Source: CALMEC01 sp964393105 (GTDB lineage Bacteria > Actinomycetota > Thermoleophilia > Miltoncostaeales > Miltoncostaeaceae). From it: DNA of 41,112 nucleotides. The notes under the pieces are model-generated. The model worked only from the letters and a program-made list of their open reading frames with translations. It had not been told where the DNA came from and made no database searches. Positions within the stretch are counted from its first letter, which is position 1, and each line of letters starts with the position of its first letter. This document shows, in pieces, positions 24,161-30,766 of the stretch. Location of the stretch: assembly GCA_964393105.1 (NCBI GenBank), contig CAYMSM010000030.1, forward strand, positions 1-41,112. The letters run 5' to 3'. The translations under genes and the position numbers were made by a program.

Positions 24161-25119
24161 GCGTCGGGCTCGCGCCGCCCCCGCAGGCGGTCTCGCCGGA
24201 CCTGATCGCGACGATCGGCAACACGCCGCTGGTCGAGCTCTCGCAGATCACACCCAACCCGGACGTACGGATCCTGGCGAAGCTCGAGTCCGCCAACCCG
24301 ACCGGCTCGATCAAGGACCGGACGGCGCTGTCGCTGATCGACGATGCCGAGCGGAGAGGGTTGATCAGTGCGGGCGACACGATCATGGAGCCGACCTCCG
24401 GCAACACCGGCATCTCGATGGCCATGATCTGCCGCGTCCGTGGCTACAAGCTCGTGGCGGTGATGCCGGAGAACGTGACCGAGGAGCGGCGGCAGCTCCT
24501 TCGGATGTATGGCGCCGAGATCGTGGACTCACCGGGCGAGCACGGCTCGAATGGAGCGGTCGTGCTCGCACAGCGCCTGGCGCGCGAACGGAATCTCTAC
24601 ATGCCGTTCCAGTACGGCAACCCGGCCAACCCGCGGGCGCACGAAGAGGGCACCGCCGAGGAGATCGTCCGCGACTGCCCGGAGATTGACGTGCTGGTAG
24701 CGGGGCTCGGAACGGGCGGCACGCTCATGGGGTGCGCCGCCAGGCTCAAGCGCCATCGCTCGGACATCCGCATCGTCGCGTGTGAGCCGCTTCAGGGTGA
24801 GCCGGTGATGGGCCTGCGCAGCCTGGACGACGGGTTCGTCCCACCGATCCTGGACGTCAGCAAGCTCGATCGCAAGCTCCTTGTCGCCAACCGCGACGCG
24901 CTCACGATGACGCGGCGTCTGGCGTCCGAGGAGGGCCTGTTCGTCGGCATCTCGTCGGGCGCTGTCATCCACGTGTGCGCGCGCCTGGCCCGCACCATGG
25001 CGAGTGGCACGATCGTCGGTGTCATCGCCGACGGCGGGTGGAAGTACCTGTCCGCCGGTATCTGGGGCGACGACGTGGACGCCGTCGAGGATCGCCTGGA
25101 CCGAGGTGTGTTCTGGTAG
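24157..25119 (+). CDS. cysM: CysO-dependent cysteine synthase CysM
   Basis: A 320-residue PLP-dependent enzyme of the cysteine synthase family. The PLP lysine is in SANPTGSIKDRTA (Lys 53), the phosphate loop is LGTGGT, and the substrate loop is TSGNTGISMA. The family C-terminus ISSGAVIHV and the length match mycobacterial CysM, which adds the thiocarboxylate of CysO to O-phosphoserine. The TTG at 24157 overlaps the cysO stop (TTGA) and has GGGGGG 6 bases before it; a GTG at 24136 would add 7 residues. Third gene of the cluster. Confidence 0.93.
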   Translation: MSVGLAPPPQAVSPDLIATIGNTPLVELSQITPNPDVRILAKLESANPTGSIKDRTALSLIDDAERRGLISAGDTIMEPTSGNTGISMAMICRVRGYKLVAVMPENVTEERRQLLRMYGAEIVDSPGEHGSNGAVVLAQRLARERNLYMPFQYGNPANPRAHEEGTAEEIVRDCPEIDVLVAGLGTGGTLMGCAARLKRHRSDIRIVACEPLQGEPVMGLRSLDDGFVPPILDVSKLDRKLLVANRDALTMTRRLASEEGLFVGISSGAVIHVCARLARTMASGTIVGVIADGGWKYLSAGIWGDDVDAVEDRLDRGVFW

Positions 25120-25291
25120 CCCTCGCGGTCCGACAGCGAGATACCGATGGCGTTCCGACGGCTGCGACATGTCGCGATGCCGTGTCCACGGTTGCCCGCG
25201 CTTTCCCGATATGTGGACAGCGCTCCATCCTGGCCTCACTCGGTCTCGCTGGCCGCAACCACCACCCCATGTCGGTGTCGGACCACTAGCG

Positions 25292-25702
25292 TTGGTGCTC
25301 CCCGCGGAGCTGGCCGACGATCTGGTCGCCCACGCCCGGTCCGAGGCACCGAACGAGTGTTGCGGTCTGATCGCGGGCCGGGACGGCGTTGCGACCAGGG
25401 TCTTCCGCGTGACCAACAGCGAGGCCAGCCCGTTCATGTACGTGATGGAGCCACGTGAGCAGTTGCGAATCATGGACGACATCGACGCCGCCGGATGGGA
25501 TCTGCTCGCGATCTACCACTCCCACACCCGGTCAGCCGCCTACCCGTCGCGCACCGATGTGGAGCTGGCGTTCTACCCGCAGACCGCGTACATGATCGTC
25601 TCGCTCTCCGATCGGCACCGCCCTGAGATCCGTGCGTACCATCTGGCGCGCACCGCACCCGAGGGCACGCAGATCACCGAGATCCCCGTCGAGATTCGCT
25701 AG
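25292..25702 (+). CDS. mec: JAMM metalloprotease Mec (CysO peptidase)
   Basis: A 136-residue JAB/MPN protease with the full zinc site: Glu 22 in PNECCGLIAG, then His 76-x-His 78 and Ser 86, Asp 89 in HSHTRSAAYPSRTD (HxHx7SxxD). Mycobacterial Mec releases cysteine from the CysO-cysteine adduct. Here it probably also trims the extra tail of CysO. It lies 172 bases after cysM. The start is uncertain: TTG at 25292 or GTG at 25295 give the usual N-terminus; an ATG at 25211 would add 27 residues of unlikely composition. A 7-bp inverted repeat (25183-25189 with 25213-25219) lies upstream. Its 3' end overlaps the NYN gene by 4 bases. Confidence 0.9.
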   Translation: MVLPAELADDLVAHARSEAPNECCGLIAGRDGVATRVFRVTNSEASPFMYVMEPREQLRIMDDIDAAGWDLLAIYHSHTRSAAYPSRTDVELAFYPQTAYMIVSLSDRHRPEIRAYHLARTAPEGTQITEIPVEIR

Positions 25703-27411
25703 TAGGGCGAGACCTTCGGGTCGACGGCGCTCTGGGTGATCGCGGTCTCGTCGCCCTCTGTGGTCGCTCGTCGGCGCACCCGGCGCTTGGGCGCCGCGGC
25801 GTCCTCGTCCGACGATGGCGCGTCGGCGACCGGATCGGTGTCCGCCGCCGCCGCCGGCTCGGCCGCCTTCGTACGTGGCCTGCGCTTGGGTTTGGGGGTC
25901 TCGTCCCCGGCCGGCGTTTCGGCGGCGGGCTCGGCCACGGCCTCGTCGTCGGCCTTCTTCGTGCGCGCGCGGCGCTTGGGCTTGGGAGCCTCGTCCTCGT
26001 CGGGCGGTGTCTCGGTGGCTGCCTCCGCGGCGGGCGCGACGGCCACGTCGTCATCGGTCTTCTTGGCACGCGTGCGGCGCTTGGGCTTGGGAGCCTCCTC
26101 GTCGTCCCCCGGCGTGTCGCCTGCCGGCTCTTCGGGTGTCGTGATGGCACCCAGCACCGTGCCACGCCGCACGCGGCGGCGCCCTGACGTCGTCGCCACG
26201 CCTTCGTCGACTGTCGCGACCTGTTCGTCCGTGGTCGGCTCGTCGCCACCCTCGTCTACTGCGAGATCCTCGGCGGTCGGCTCCGCAACCGTCGAGAGCG
26301 AGCGGCGCCGGCGGCGTGAACCACGCGTCGGCGGTTCGTCGACCGTGTCGGATGCCTCCACGAGCTCTGGGATCTCGCCGCCCAGGTCGTCACCTGCGAG
26401 CACGACGTCCTCGTACGTGATCGGCTGATCGAGCGGAGGCAACGGCGCCGCGACAGGCGGACGTGCACGCACCTCGAACTCGAACACCTCCGCCTCGTCG
26501 TCGGCACCAGCCTCGGCAACCCGGTCGGACTCGGTGATGCGACCGGGAGCGCCGGCGGAGTCCGACGGCTCGCCCCGCCGCCGCCGCCGCCGCCGGCTTC
26601 GCTCGGCGATCTCGACCGGGGCGCGCTCCTCGGTGCCCAGCGAGGGCCAGTCGGAGGCCGGAGCGGCGTCCGTCAGCTCGACGGCGAACGTGCCGCTACG
26701 CGGGTCGCGTTCCAAGCGGACGACGCCTTTTGACTGGGCATCTTCGAGGAACTTCGAGAAGGTCGAGAAGCCGATCTCGCCCTCGTCGAACGCCGGATCG
26801 CGGCGACGCATCGAGTCCTTGACGGCGCTCGCTTGCGGGTGCTCATCTCCTTCGCGCTGGCGGGCCATGAGCGTCTCGCGAAGCAGCGAGAGCGCGTCGG
26901 GGCGCACGCCACCACCGGCTGCGTGATGTGCCAGCGCCTTGCTGGCGAGGCTGTCGTAGAAGAAGAACTCGTCGCAGTTGGCGATCAGCAGCGGACTCGC
27001 CGAGGACGCATCGCGGCCAACGCCGATCACGCGCTTGTTGAGTTCGCGGAGCTTCCCCACCAGTGGCGTGAAGTCGCTGTCGCCGGAGACGATCACGAAG
27101 TTGTCGACGTGCTGGCGGCTGTAGGCGATCTCCATCGCGTCGACGGCCATCTTGATGTCGGCGCGGTTCTTGGCGCCTTCGCGCGCCGACGGCATCTCGA
27201 TCAGCTCGAGGCCGGCGTTCATCAGCTCGCGCCGGGCATCGCGGTAGCGGCTCCAGTCGGCGTATGCGCGCTTGACGACGACGCGGCCCTTCTCGGCCAG
27301 GCGGTTCATCACGAGGTGGATGTCGAACTCACCTCGGTTGCGCGCACCAGGGCGCGCCATGTTCTCGATGTCGACCAGCACAGCGAGTGCGTGCTCGGAC
27401 GCATTGTGCAC
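25699..27411 (-). CDS. NYN-domain ribonuclease-like protein with LOTUS domain and basic tail
   Basis: A 570-residue protein. Residues 5-165 are a LabA-like NYN (PIN) domain: VLVDIENMARPG, KNRADIKMAVDAM and FVIVSGDSDFTPLV give the conserved Asp cluster of a metal-dependent RNase. Residues about 185-260 form an OST-HTH/LOTUS RNA-binding domain (QASAVKDSMRRRDPAFDE, FSTFSKFLEDAQSKG). The remaining 300 residues are low complexity, with Arg-rich patches and three to four repeats of the type APKPKRRTRAKK separated by acidic stretches. It probably binds and cuts or marks RNA. GTG start with GGAGG 7 bases upstream. A palindrome lies between it and the divergent small gene. Confidence 0.88.
   Translation of the reverse strand: MHNASEHALAVLVDIENMARPGARNRGEFDIHLVMNRLAEKGRVVVKRAYADWSRYRDARRELMNAGLELIEMPSAREGAKNRADIKMAVDAMEIAYSRQHVDNFVIVSGDSDFTPLVGKLRELNKRVIGVGRDASSASPLLIANCDEFFFYDSLASKALAHHAAGGGVRPDALSLLRETLMARQREGDEHPQASAVKDSMRRRDPAFDEGEIGFSTFSKFLEDAQSKGVVRLERDPRSGTFAVELTDAAPASDWPSLGTEERAPVEIAERSRRRRRRRGEPSDSAGAPGRITESDRVAEAGADDEAEVFEFEVRARPPVAAPLPPLDQPITYEDVVLAGDDLGGEIPELVEASDTVDEPPTRGSRRRRRSLSTVAEPTAEDLAVDEGGDEPTTDEQVATVDEGVATTSGRRRVRRGTVLGAITTPEEPAGDTPGDDEEAPKPKRRTRAKKTDDDVAVAPAAEAATETPPDEDEAPKPKRRARTKKADDEAVAEPAAETPAGDETPKPKRRPRTKAAEPAAAADTDPVADAPSSDEDAAAPKRRVRRRATTEGDETAITQSAVDPKVSPY
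25868..26112 (-). repeat. Imperfect coding repeats in the NYN protein tail
   Basis: The segment encoding PKPKRR plus a basic end occurs three times at intervals of about 90-110 bases, with near-identical DNA around GCGGCGCTTGGGCTTGGG on the plus strand. Histone H1-like or AT-hook-like basic motifs result. Confidence 0.6.
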
Positions 27412-27528
27412 GGAAAGTCCTCCGATACTCGGGTCGCCTCTCGAGGCGACGGGTCATGCGGCAAGTGCCGACGCCTCCGCCCGTGGGCAGATGCGTTGAA
27501 CCATCGTAGCAGGGTCGCCCGGAGCCAC

Positions 27529-27545
27529 TTTAGAAACCTTCTAAA
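27529..27545. promoter_or_regulatory. Palindrome TTTAGAA-3-TTCTAAA
   Basis: A perfect 7-3-7 dyad in the gap between the NYN gene and the small membrane protein gene, 15 bases upstream of the TACTAT -10 element. It is AT-rich in a GC-rich genome and well placed for an operator. Confidence 0.6.
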
Positions 27546-27559
27546 ACCGCCGATAACCT

Positions 27560-27565
27560 TACTAT
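27560..27565 (+). promoter_or_regulatory. -10 element of small membrane protein (leaderless)
   Basis: TACTAT ends 7 bases before the ATG at 27573. Confidence 0.45.
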
Positions 27566-27572
27566 GAAAACG

Positions 27573-27674
27573 ATGGATGACGATCGCGAGAAGACGGGCA
27601 CCTGGACCCTCGTCGTAGTGGGGACGATCTTTGGCATCGCAGGCTTCGTGCTCCTGTTGTTTGGCGGCGGCTGA
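27573..27674 (+). CDS. Tiny single-pass membrane protein
   Basis: A 33-residue protein: an acidic-basic head (MDDDREKTGTW), one hydrophobic helix of about 19 residues (TLVVVGTIFGIAGFVLLLF) and a Gly-Gly-Gly end. An in-frame ATG at 27564 would add three residues, but a leaderless -10 ends 7 bases before the ATG at 27573. It is too short for most gene finders. The single helix and composition suggest an accessory subunit of a membrane complex or a small membrane regulator; no family is recognised. Confidence 0.6.
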   Translation: MDDDREKTGTWTLVVVGTIFGIAGFVLLLFGGG

Positions 27675-27767
27675 CGCCCTTCGCGTCACGAGGGCCCTGA
27701 TGTCCCGTCCGTCGTCCCCCGGGGTCTCTGCGGGGCGGCCGGTGCGCACGTGGAGCGCATCCACCGG

Positions 27768-27773
27768 TAGACT
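27768..27773 (+). promoter_or_regulatory. Candidate -10 element of citrate synthase
   Basis: TAGACT; transcription would start near 27780, leaving a leader of about 53 bases before the ATG at 27833. No convincing -35 hexamer. Confidence 0.4.
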
Positions 27774-27832
27774 CCCTCGGCCCGACCCGGGGGGAATGGG
27801 GCCTCCGGGTGCAACACGGAAAAGGACGATGC

Positions 27833-29170
27833 ATGGCGACGACGAAGGCGACGAAGCGAGCGCCGGCCAGGAAGGCTGCGGCGGCACCCGAGACGCTCAC
27901 GATCACCGACAACCGCACCGGCAAGGTCTACGAGCTGCCGATCGCCGATGGGACGATCAAGGCGACCGACCTTCGGAGCATCAAGGTTAACGAAGACGAC
28001 TTCGGGATGATGACCTACGACCCGGCGTTCATGAACACCGCGTCGTGCCGAAGCGCCGTCACCTACATCGACGGTGATGTCGGAATCCTTCGCTACCGCG
28101 GGTACCCGATCGAGCAGCTCGCGCAGAGGTCGAGCTTCGTCGAGGTGTCCTACCTCCTCAACTACGGCGAGCTGCCGACCAAGGCACAGCTCGACGCGTG
28201 GAACGAACAGCTCGCCAAGCACGTCTATGTCGACGAGAGCATCCGCCACGTCATCAACGGCTTTCGCCACGACGCGCACCCCATGGCCGTCCTGCAGGCT
28301 GCGATCGGTGGACTCTCGACGCTGTATCCCGATTCCAAGGAGCTCGGCGACCCCGACAACCGTATGACGCAGATCGTGCGCCTCATCGCCAAGACCCCCA
28401 CGATTGGCGCCTGGGCATTCAGGCGCAACCTGGGCCGGCGCCTGCTCGACCCGGACCCCGGGCGCAGCTATGCGTCGAACCTGCTGCACATGCTCTTCGA
28501 CGAGAGGGGCACCGAGTACACCTTCGATCCGCGCATCGAGAAGGCGCTCGACATCTTGCTCATCCTGCACGCCGATCATGAGCAGAACTGCTCCACGAGC
28601 GCGGTGCGCAGCGTCGGCTCTTCGGAGACCGACGTCTTCCAGGCCGCATCCGCCGGGGTCGCGGCGCTCTACGGTCCGCTGCACGGCGGGGCCAACGAAT
28701 CGGTGCTCAAGATGCTTCGCCGCATCGGCACCATGGACAACATCCCCGACTTCGTCAAGGGCGTCAAGGAGCGGCGCGAGCTTCTGATGGGCTTCGGGCA
28801 CCGCGTGTACAAGAACTACGACCCGCGGGCGAAGATCGTGCACAAGACGGCGCACGACGTGTTCAAGGTCACGGGGGTCAACCCGCTGCTCGAGATCGCG
28901 GTGGAGCTCGAGAAGATCGCGCTCGAGGACGAGTTCTTCGTCTCGCGCAAGCTGTACCCCAACGTCGACTTCTATTCGGGGCTCATCTACGAGGCGCTCC
29001 AACTCCCGGCCGAGATGTTCACCGTCATGTTCGCCATTGGCCGCATGCCCGGCTGGCTCGCCCAGTGGAACGAGATGGTCGCCGATAACGACCAGAAGAT
29101 CTCCCGCCCGCGGCAGATCTACACCGGCTACGACGAGCGCGCCTACGTGCCTATGAGCCGGCGCAAGTAG
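27833..29170 (+). CDS. gltA: Citrate synthase
   Basis: A 445-residue citrate synthase that condenses acetyl-CoA and oxaloacetate in the TCA cycle. The N-terminus is a Lys/Ala-rich extension (about 20 residues), followed by the domain found in type II enzymes (ILRYRGYPIEQLAQRS). Catalytic residues are in LHADHEQNCSTS (His), GPLHGGANE (His), FGHRVYKNYDPRA and the Asp in YPNVDFYSG. Length and the N-terminal domain suggest the hexameric, NADH-sensitive type, though regulation cannot be judged. ATG at 27833 with AAGGA 6 bases upstream. A single-gene unit. Confidence 0.96.
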   Translation: MATTKATKRAPARKAAAAPETLTITDNRTGKVYELPIADGTIKATDLRSIKVNEDDFGMMTYDPAFMNTASCRSAVTYIDGDVGILRYRGYPIEQLAQRSSFVEVSYLLNYGELPTKAQLDAWNEQLAKHVYVDESIRHVINGFRHDAHPMAVLQAAIGGLSTLYPDSKELGDPDNRMTQIVRLIAKTPTIGAWAFRRNLGRRLLDPDPGRSYASNLLHMLFDERGTEYTFDPRIEKALDILLILHADHEQNCSTSAVRSVGSSETDVFQAASAGVAALYGPLHGGANESVLKMLRRIGTMDNIPDFVKGVKERRELLMGFGHRVYKNYDPRAKIVHKTAHDVFKVTGVNPLLEIAVELEKIALEDEFFVSRKLYPNVDFYSGLIYEALQLPAEMFTVMFAIGRMPGWLAQWNEMVADNDQKISRPRQIYTGYDERAYVPMSRRK

Positions 29171-29192
29171 GGACGGGCCCTAAGCTAAGGTG

Positions 29193-29211
29193 CATCGGCG
29201 ACCTGCCGATG
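29193..29211 (+). terminator. Possible terminator of citrate synthase
   Basis: A 7-bp stem (CATCGGC with GCCGATG, 5-base loop) 23 bases after the stop. Short and without a T-run, so only tentative. Confidence 0.35.
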
Positions 29212-29285
29212 ATCGCAGCTGGCGCGCATCTGCGTCGAGCGCGGGGGGCGCGCCGGAGTCGGGTGTGGCGGCGACGATGACAGGG

Positions 29286-29291
29286 TAGGCT
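29286..29291 (+). promoter_or_regulatory. -10 element of SHOCT gene (leaderless)
   Basis: TAGGCT ends 6 bases before the ATG at 29298; no ribosome binding site. Confidence 0.5.
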
Positions 29292-29297
29292 GTGAGC

Positions 29298-29561
29298 ATG
29301 GCTGAGATGAATGATGACCTTCGCAAAGCACTCAGAGACATCGGTCAGGAGATCGTGAAGCTGCTCGAGCGTGCCAGCGGCATGGCGCGCGAGCACGCGG
29401 GCGACGTGACGCGCTGGGCCGGGCAGGCGGTCGGACACGACTCCGGTGGCGGTGCTGCGCTCGACCAGATCGAGCGGCTCGGTGTGCTTCGCGACAAGGG
29501 TTTTGTGAGCGACGAAGAGTTCCAGGTGAAGAAGGCCGAGCTGCTCAAGAAGATCGTGTGA
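29298..29561 (+). CDS. SHOCT domain protein
   Basis: An 87-residue protein: an amphipathic helical first half (LRKALRDIGQEIVKLLERA) and a C-terminal SHOCT motif (IERLGVLRDKGFVSDEEFQ then KKAELLKKI). SHOCT is a short C-terminal oligomerisation domain found on many bacterial proteins. No catalytic domain. The ATG at 29298 follows a leaderless -10; a GTG at 29292 touches that element and is unlikely. Its stop overlaps the next start (GTGA). Confidence 0.82.
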   Translation: MAEMNDDLRKALRDIGQEIVKLLERASGMAREHAGDVTRWAGQAVGHDSGGGAALDQIERLGVLRDKGFVSDEEFQVKKAELLKKIV

Positions 29562-29914
29562 CCCAGGCGGATGCCTGGGAGGCGTTCCTCGCCGAGATCG
29601 AGCCGCACGTGTCCCCCGAGTGGATCCGCCATGCCCGGTCGCATGGCACCCAGGCGTGGATCCGTTTGATTGCGATGGTCGACGTCCACCACCAGATGAC
29701 CTCCCCGCAGATCGTCGAGAAGATCGCGTTGACGCTGGCCGATCTGGCCGGCGATCGTGAGGCCGAGGTCGCCGGCTGGATCGCGATTCAGGACGCTGCG
29801 CGCGAGAAGCGCCGCGCGATTGCCGATAACGTGATCCAGGTCGCACCAGACGTCCTTCCGCAGGACCTCATGGCGTTGTTCGAGAGGTCGCTGACGCCTG
29901 TCTTCAAGGAGTAG
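29558..29914 (+). CDS. Helical protein of unknown function
   Basis: A 118-residue, all-helical, acidic protein (WIRLIAMVDVHHQMTSPQIV, EVAGWIAIQDAAREKRRAI). It is coupled to the SHOCT gene by a GTGA overlap, so both probably act together. No family or motif is recognised. Its last 11 bases overlap the 3' end of the converging phosphatase gene. Confidence 0.7.
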   Translation: MTQADAWEAFLAEIEPHVSPEWIRHARSHGTQAWIRLIAMVDVHHQMTSPQIVEKIALTLADLAGDREAEVAGWIAIQDAAREKRRAIADNVIQVAPDVLPQDLMALFERSLTPVFKE

Positions 29915-30404
29915 CACTGCCCAGACGCCGGAGCGCGGTGGGCGGATAGAGCGCGACAAGGTGGCCCGCGCGCTCTCGGAGCACGGGGACTTCGATCAGC
30001 GCGAGCGACCCTTTCTTGAATTCCACCCAGCCTCCGATCAGGTCCGTCGTGACCGTGCTGAGGTCGGGCTGGTGGCCGCACACCAGCACCGACTGCGCCT
30101 GGGATTGCTCGAGGAGCAGACCGATGAGCCCGTCGATGTGAAGGCCTGGGCGCAGGCGCAGATCGACGCGTGTCGCCGTGCCCAGCGTGTCACCGACGAT
30201 CTCGGCCGTCTGGAGGCAGCGCGTGAGCGGGCTCGTGAACGCGGCATCGAATGCGAGTCCGAGACGAGCGATCCCGCTGGCCGCAGCGTGTACACGGCGG
30301 CGACCCTCGTCGGTCAGCGCCCGCGACTCGTCGCGCCAGTCGGTATCGGGACCGGCATCTTGGGCGATGCCGTGGCGAAGGAGACCGAGGAGCATCAGGG
30401 ACAT
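29904..30404 (-). CDS. sixA: Histidine phosphatase, SixA-like
   Basis: A 166-residue branch 1 histidine phosphatase. The RHG motif is LLRHGIAQDAG at residues 8-12, the second phosphate arginine lies in TSPLTRCLQTAE, and the second catalytic His is in VCGHQPDLS. The short length and these motifs match SixA, which removes phosphate from phosphohistidine on signalling proteins; the target here is unknown. The ATG at 30404 was chosen because the protein then starts two residues before the first strand. A further ATG at 30395 is also possible. Confidence 0.88.
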   Translation of the reverse strand: MSLMLLGLLRHGIAQDAGPDTDWRDESRALTDEGRRRVHAAASGIARLGLAFDAAFTSPLTRCLQTAEIVGDTLGTATRVDLRLRPGLHIDGLIGLLLEQSQAQSVLVCGHQPDLSTVTTDLIGGWVEFKKGSLALIEVPVLRERAGHLVALYPPTALRRLGSATP

Positions 30405-30555
30405 GGGTGGGATGTCATGGCCCCGAACCCTCGCGATCGCGGCCACCGCCGTCAACTCCCACGCCGACGCGCCCTGGTCGAGGCCGAAAGACGCGCTGAG
30501 TGGAAGCGGACCCACCCGTGTACGGAAGGTCATTCCGGCGCCCCGGGATCCCATA

Positions 30556-30702
30556 TCGGTAAAGGGTTCTCGGGTAATTCGTGCCTGAGGGGAAAGTGGG
30601 ACTCACAAGAGGGACGACGTCCCTGAGAGCGAGCCTACTTTCACCCGCCGCCGGTGGGCGCCACGCCCGGCATTCCTGACACCGTTGCCAATCCTTTACC
30701 GA
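30556..30702 (+). ncRNA. Candidate structured leader RNA or riboswitch upstream of ktrB
   Basis: A 13-bp closing stem (TCGGTAAAGGGTT at 30556-30568 with AATCCTTTACCGA at 30690-30702, one G-U pair) encloses about 120 bases. Inside are an interrupted stem (GGGGAAAGTGGG near 30589-30600 with 30634-30646), a 6-bp hairpin at 30610-30624 (AGGGAC/GTCCCT) and a GC hairpin near 30650-30672. This layout resembles a multi-branched riboswitch before a potassium transporter, where c-di-AMP riboswitches occur, but the c-di-AMP consensus is not present. The strand is assumed from ktrB; the fold would also form on the minus strand, before sixA. A leaderless -10 for ktrB argues that a second, upstream promoter would be needed. 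Confidence 0.45.
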
Positions 30703-30752
30703 CGCCCAGGCGGCCGGTCGGGGGGCATCGCGGCGTGGTCCGCGCACACCGA

Positions 30753-30758
30753 TAACCT
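30753..30758 (+). promoter_or_regulatory. -10 element of ktrB (leaderless)
   Basis: TAACCT ends 8 bases before the GTG at 30767. Confidence 0.5.
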
Positions 30759-30766
30759 CCCTGCAC

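Larger units (their letters stand above)
30405..30766. other. Intergenic stretch between sixA and ktrB
   Basis: Divergent gap of 362 bases without a convincing gene. It holds a candidate structured RNA (30556-30702) and the ktrB -10 element (30753-30758). Frames open on both strands here have no family-like features. Confidence 0.6.

Noticed and set aside
30556..30702. Known c-di-AMP (ydaO-yuaA) riboswitch
   Set aside because: The conserved blocks of that riboswitch near its 5' and 3' ends are not present, although the position before a potassium transporter fits. Kept only as an unclassified structured RNA.
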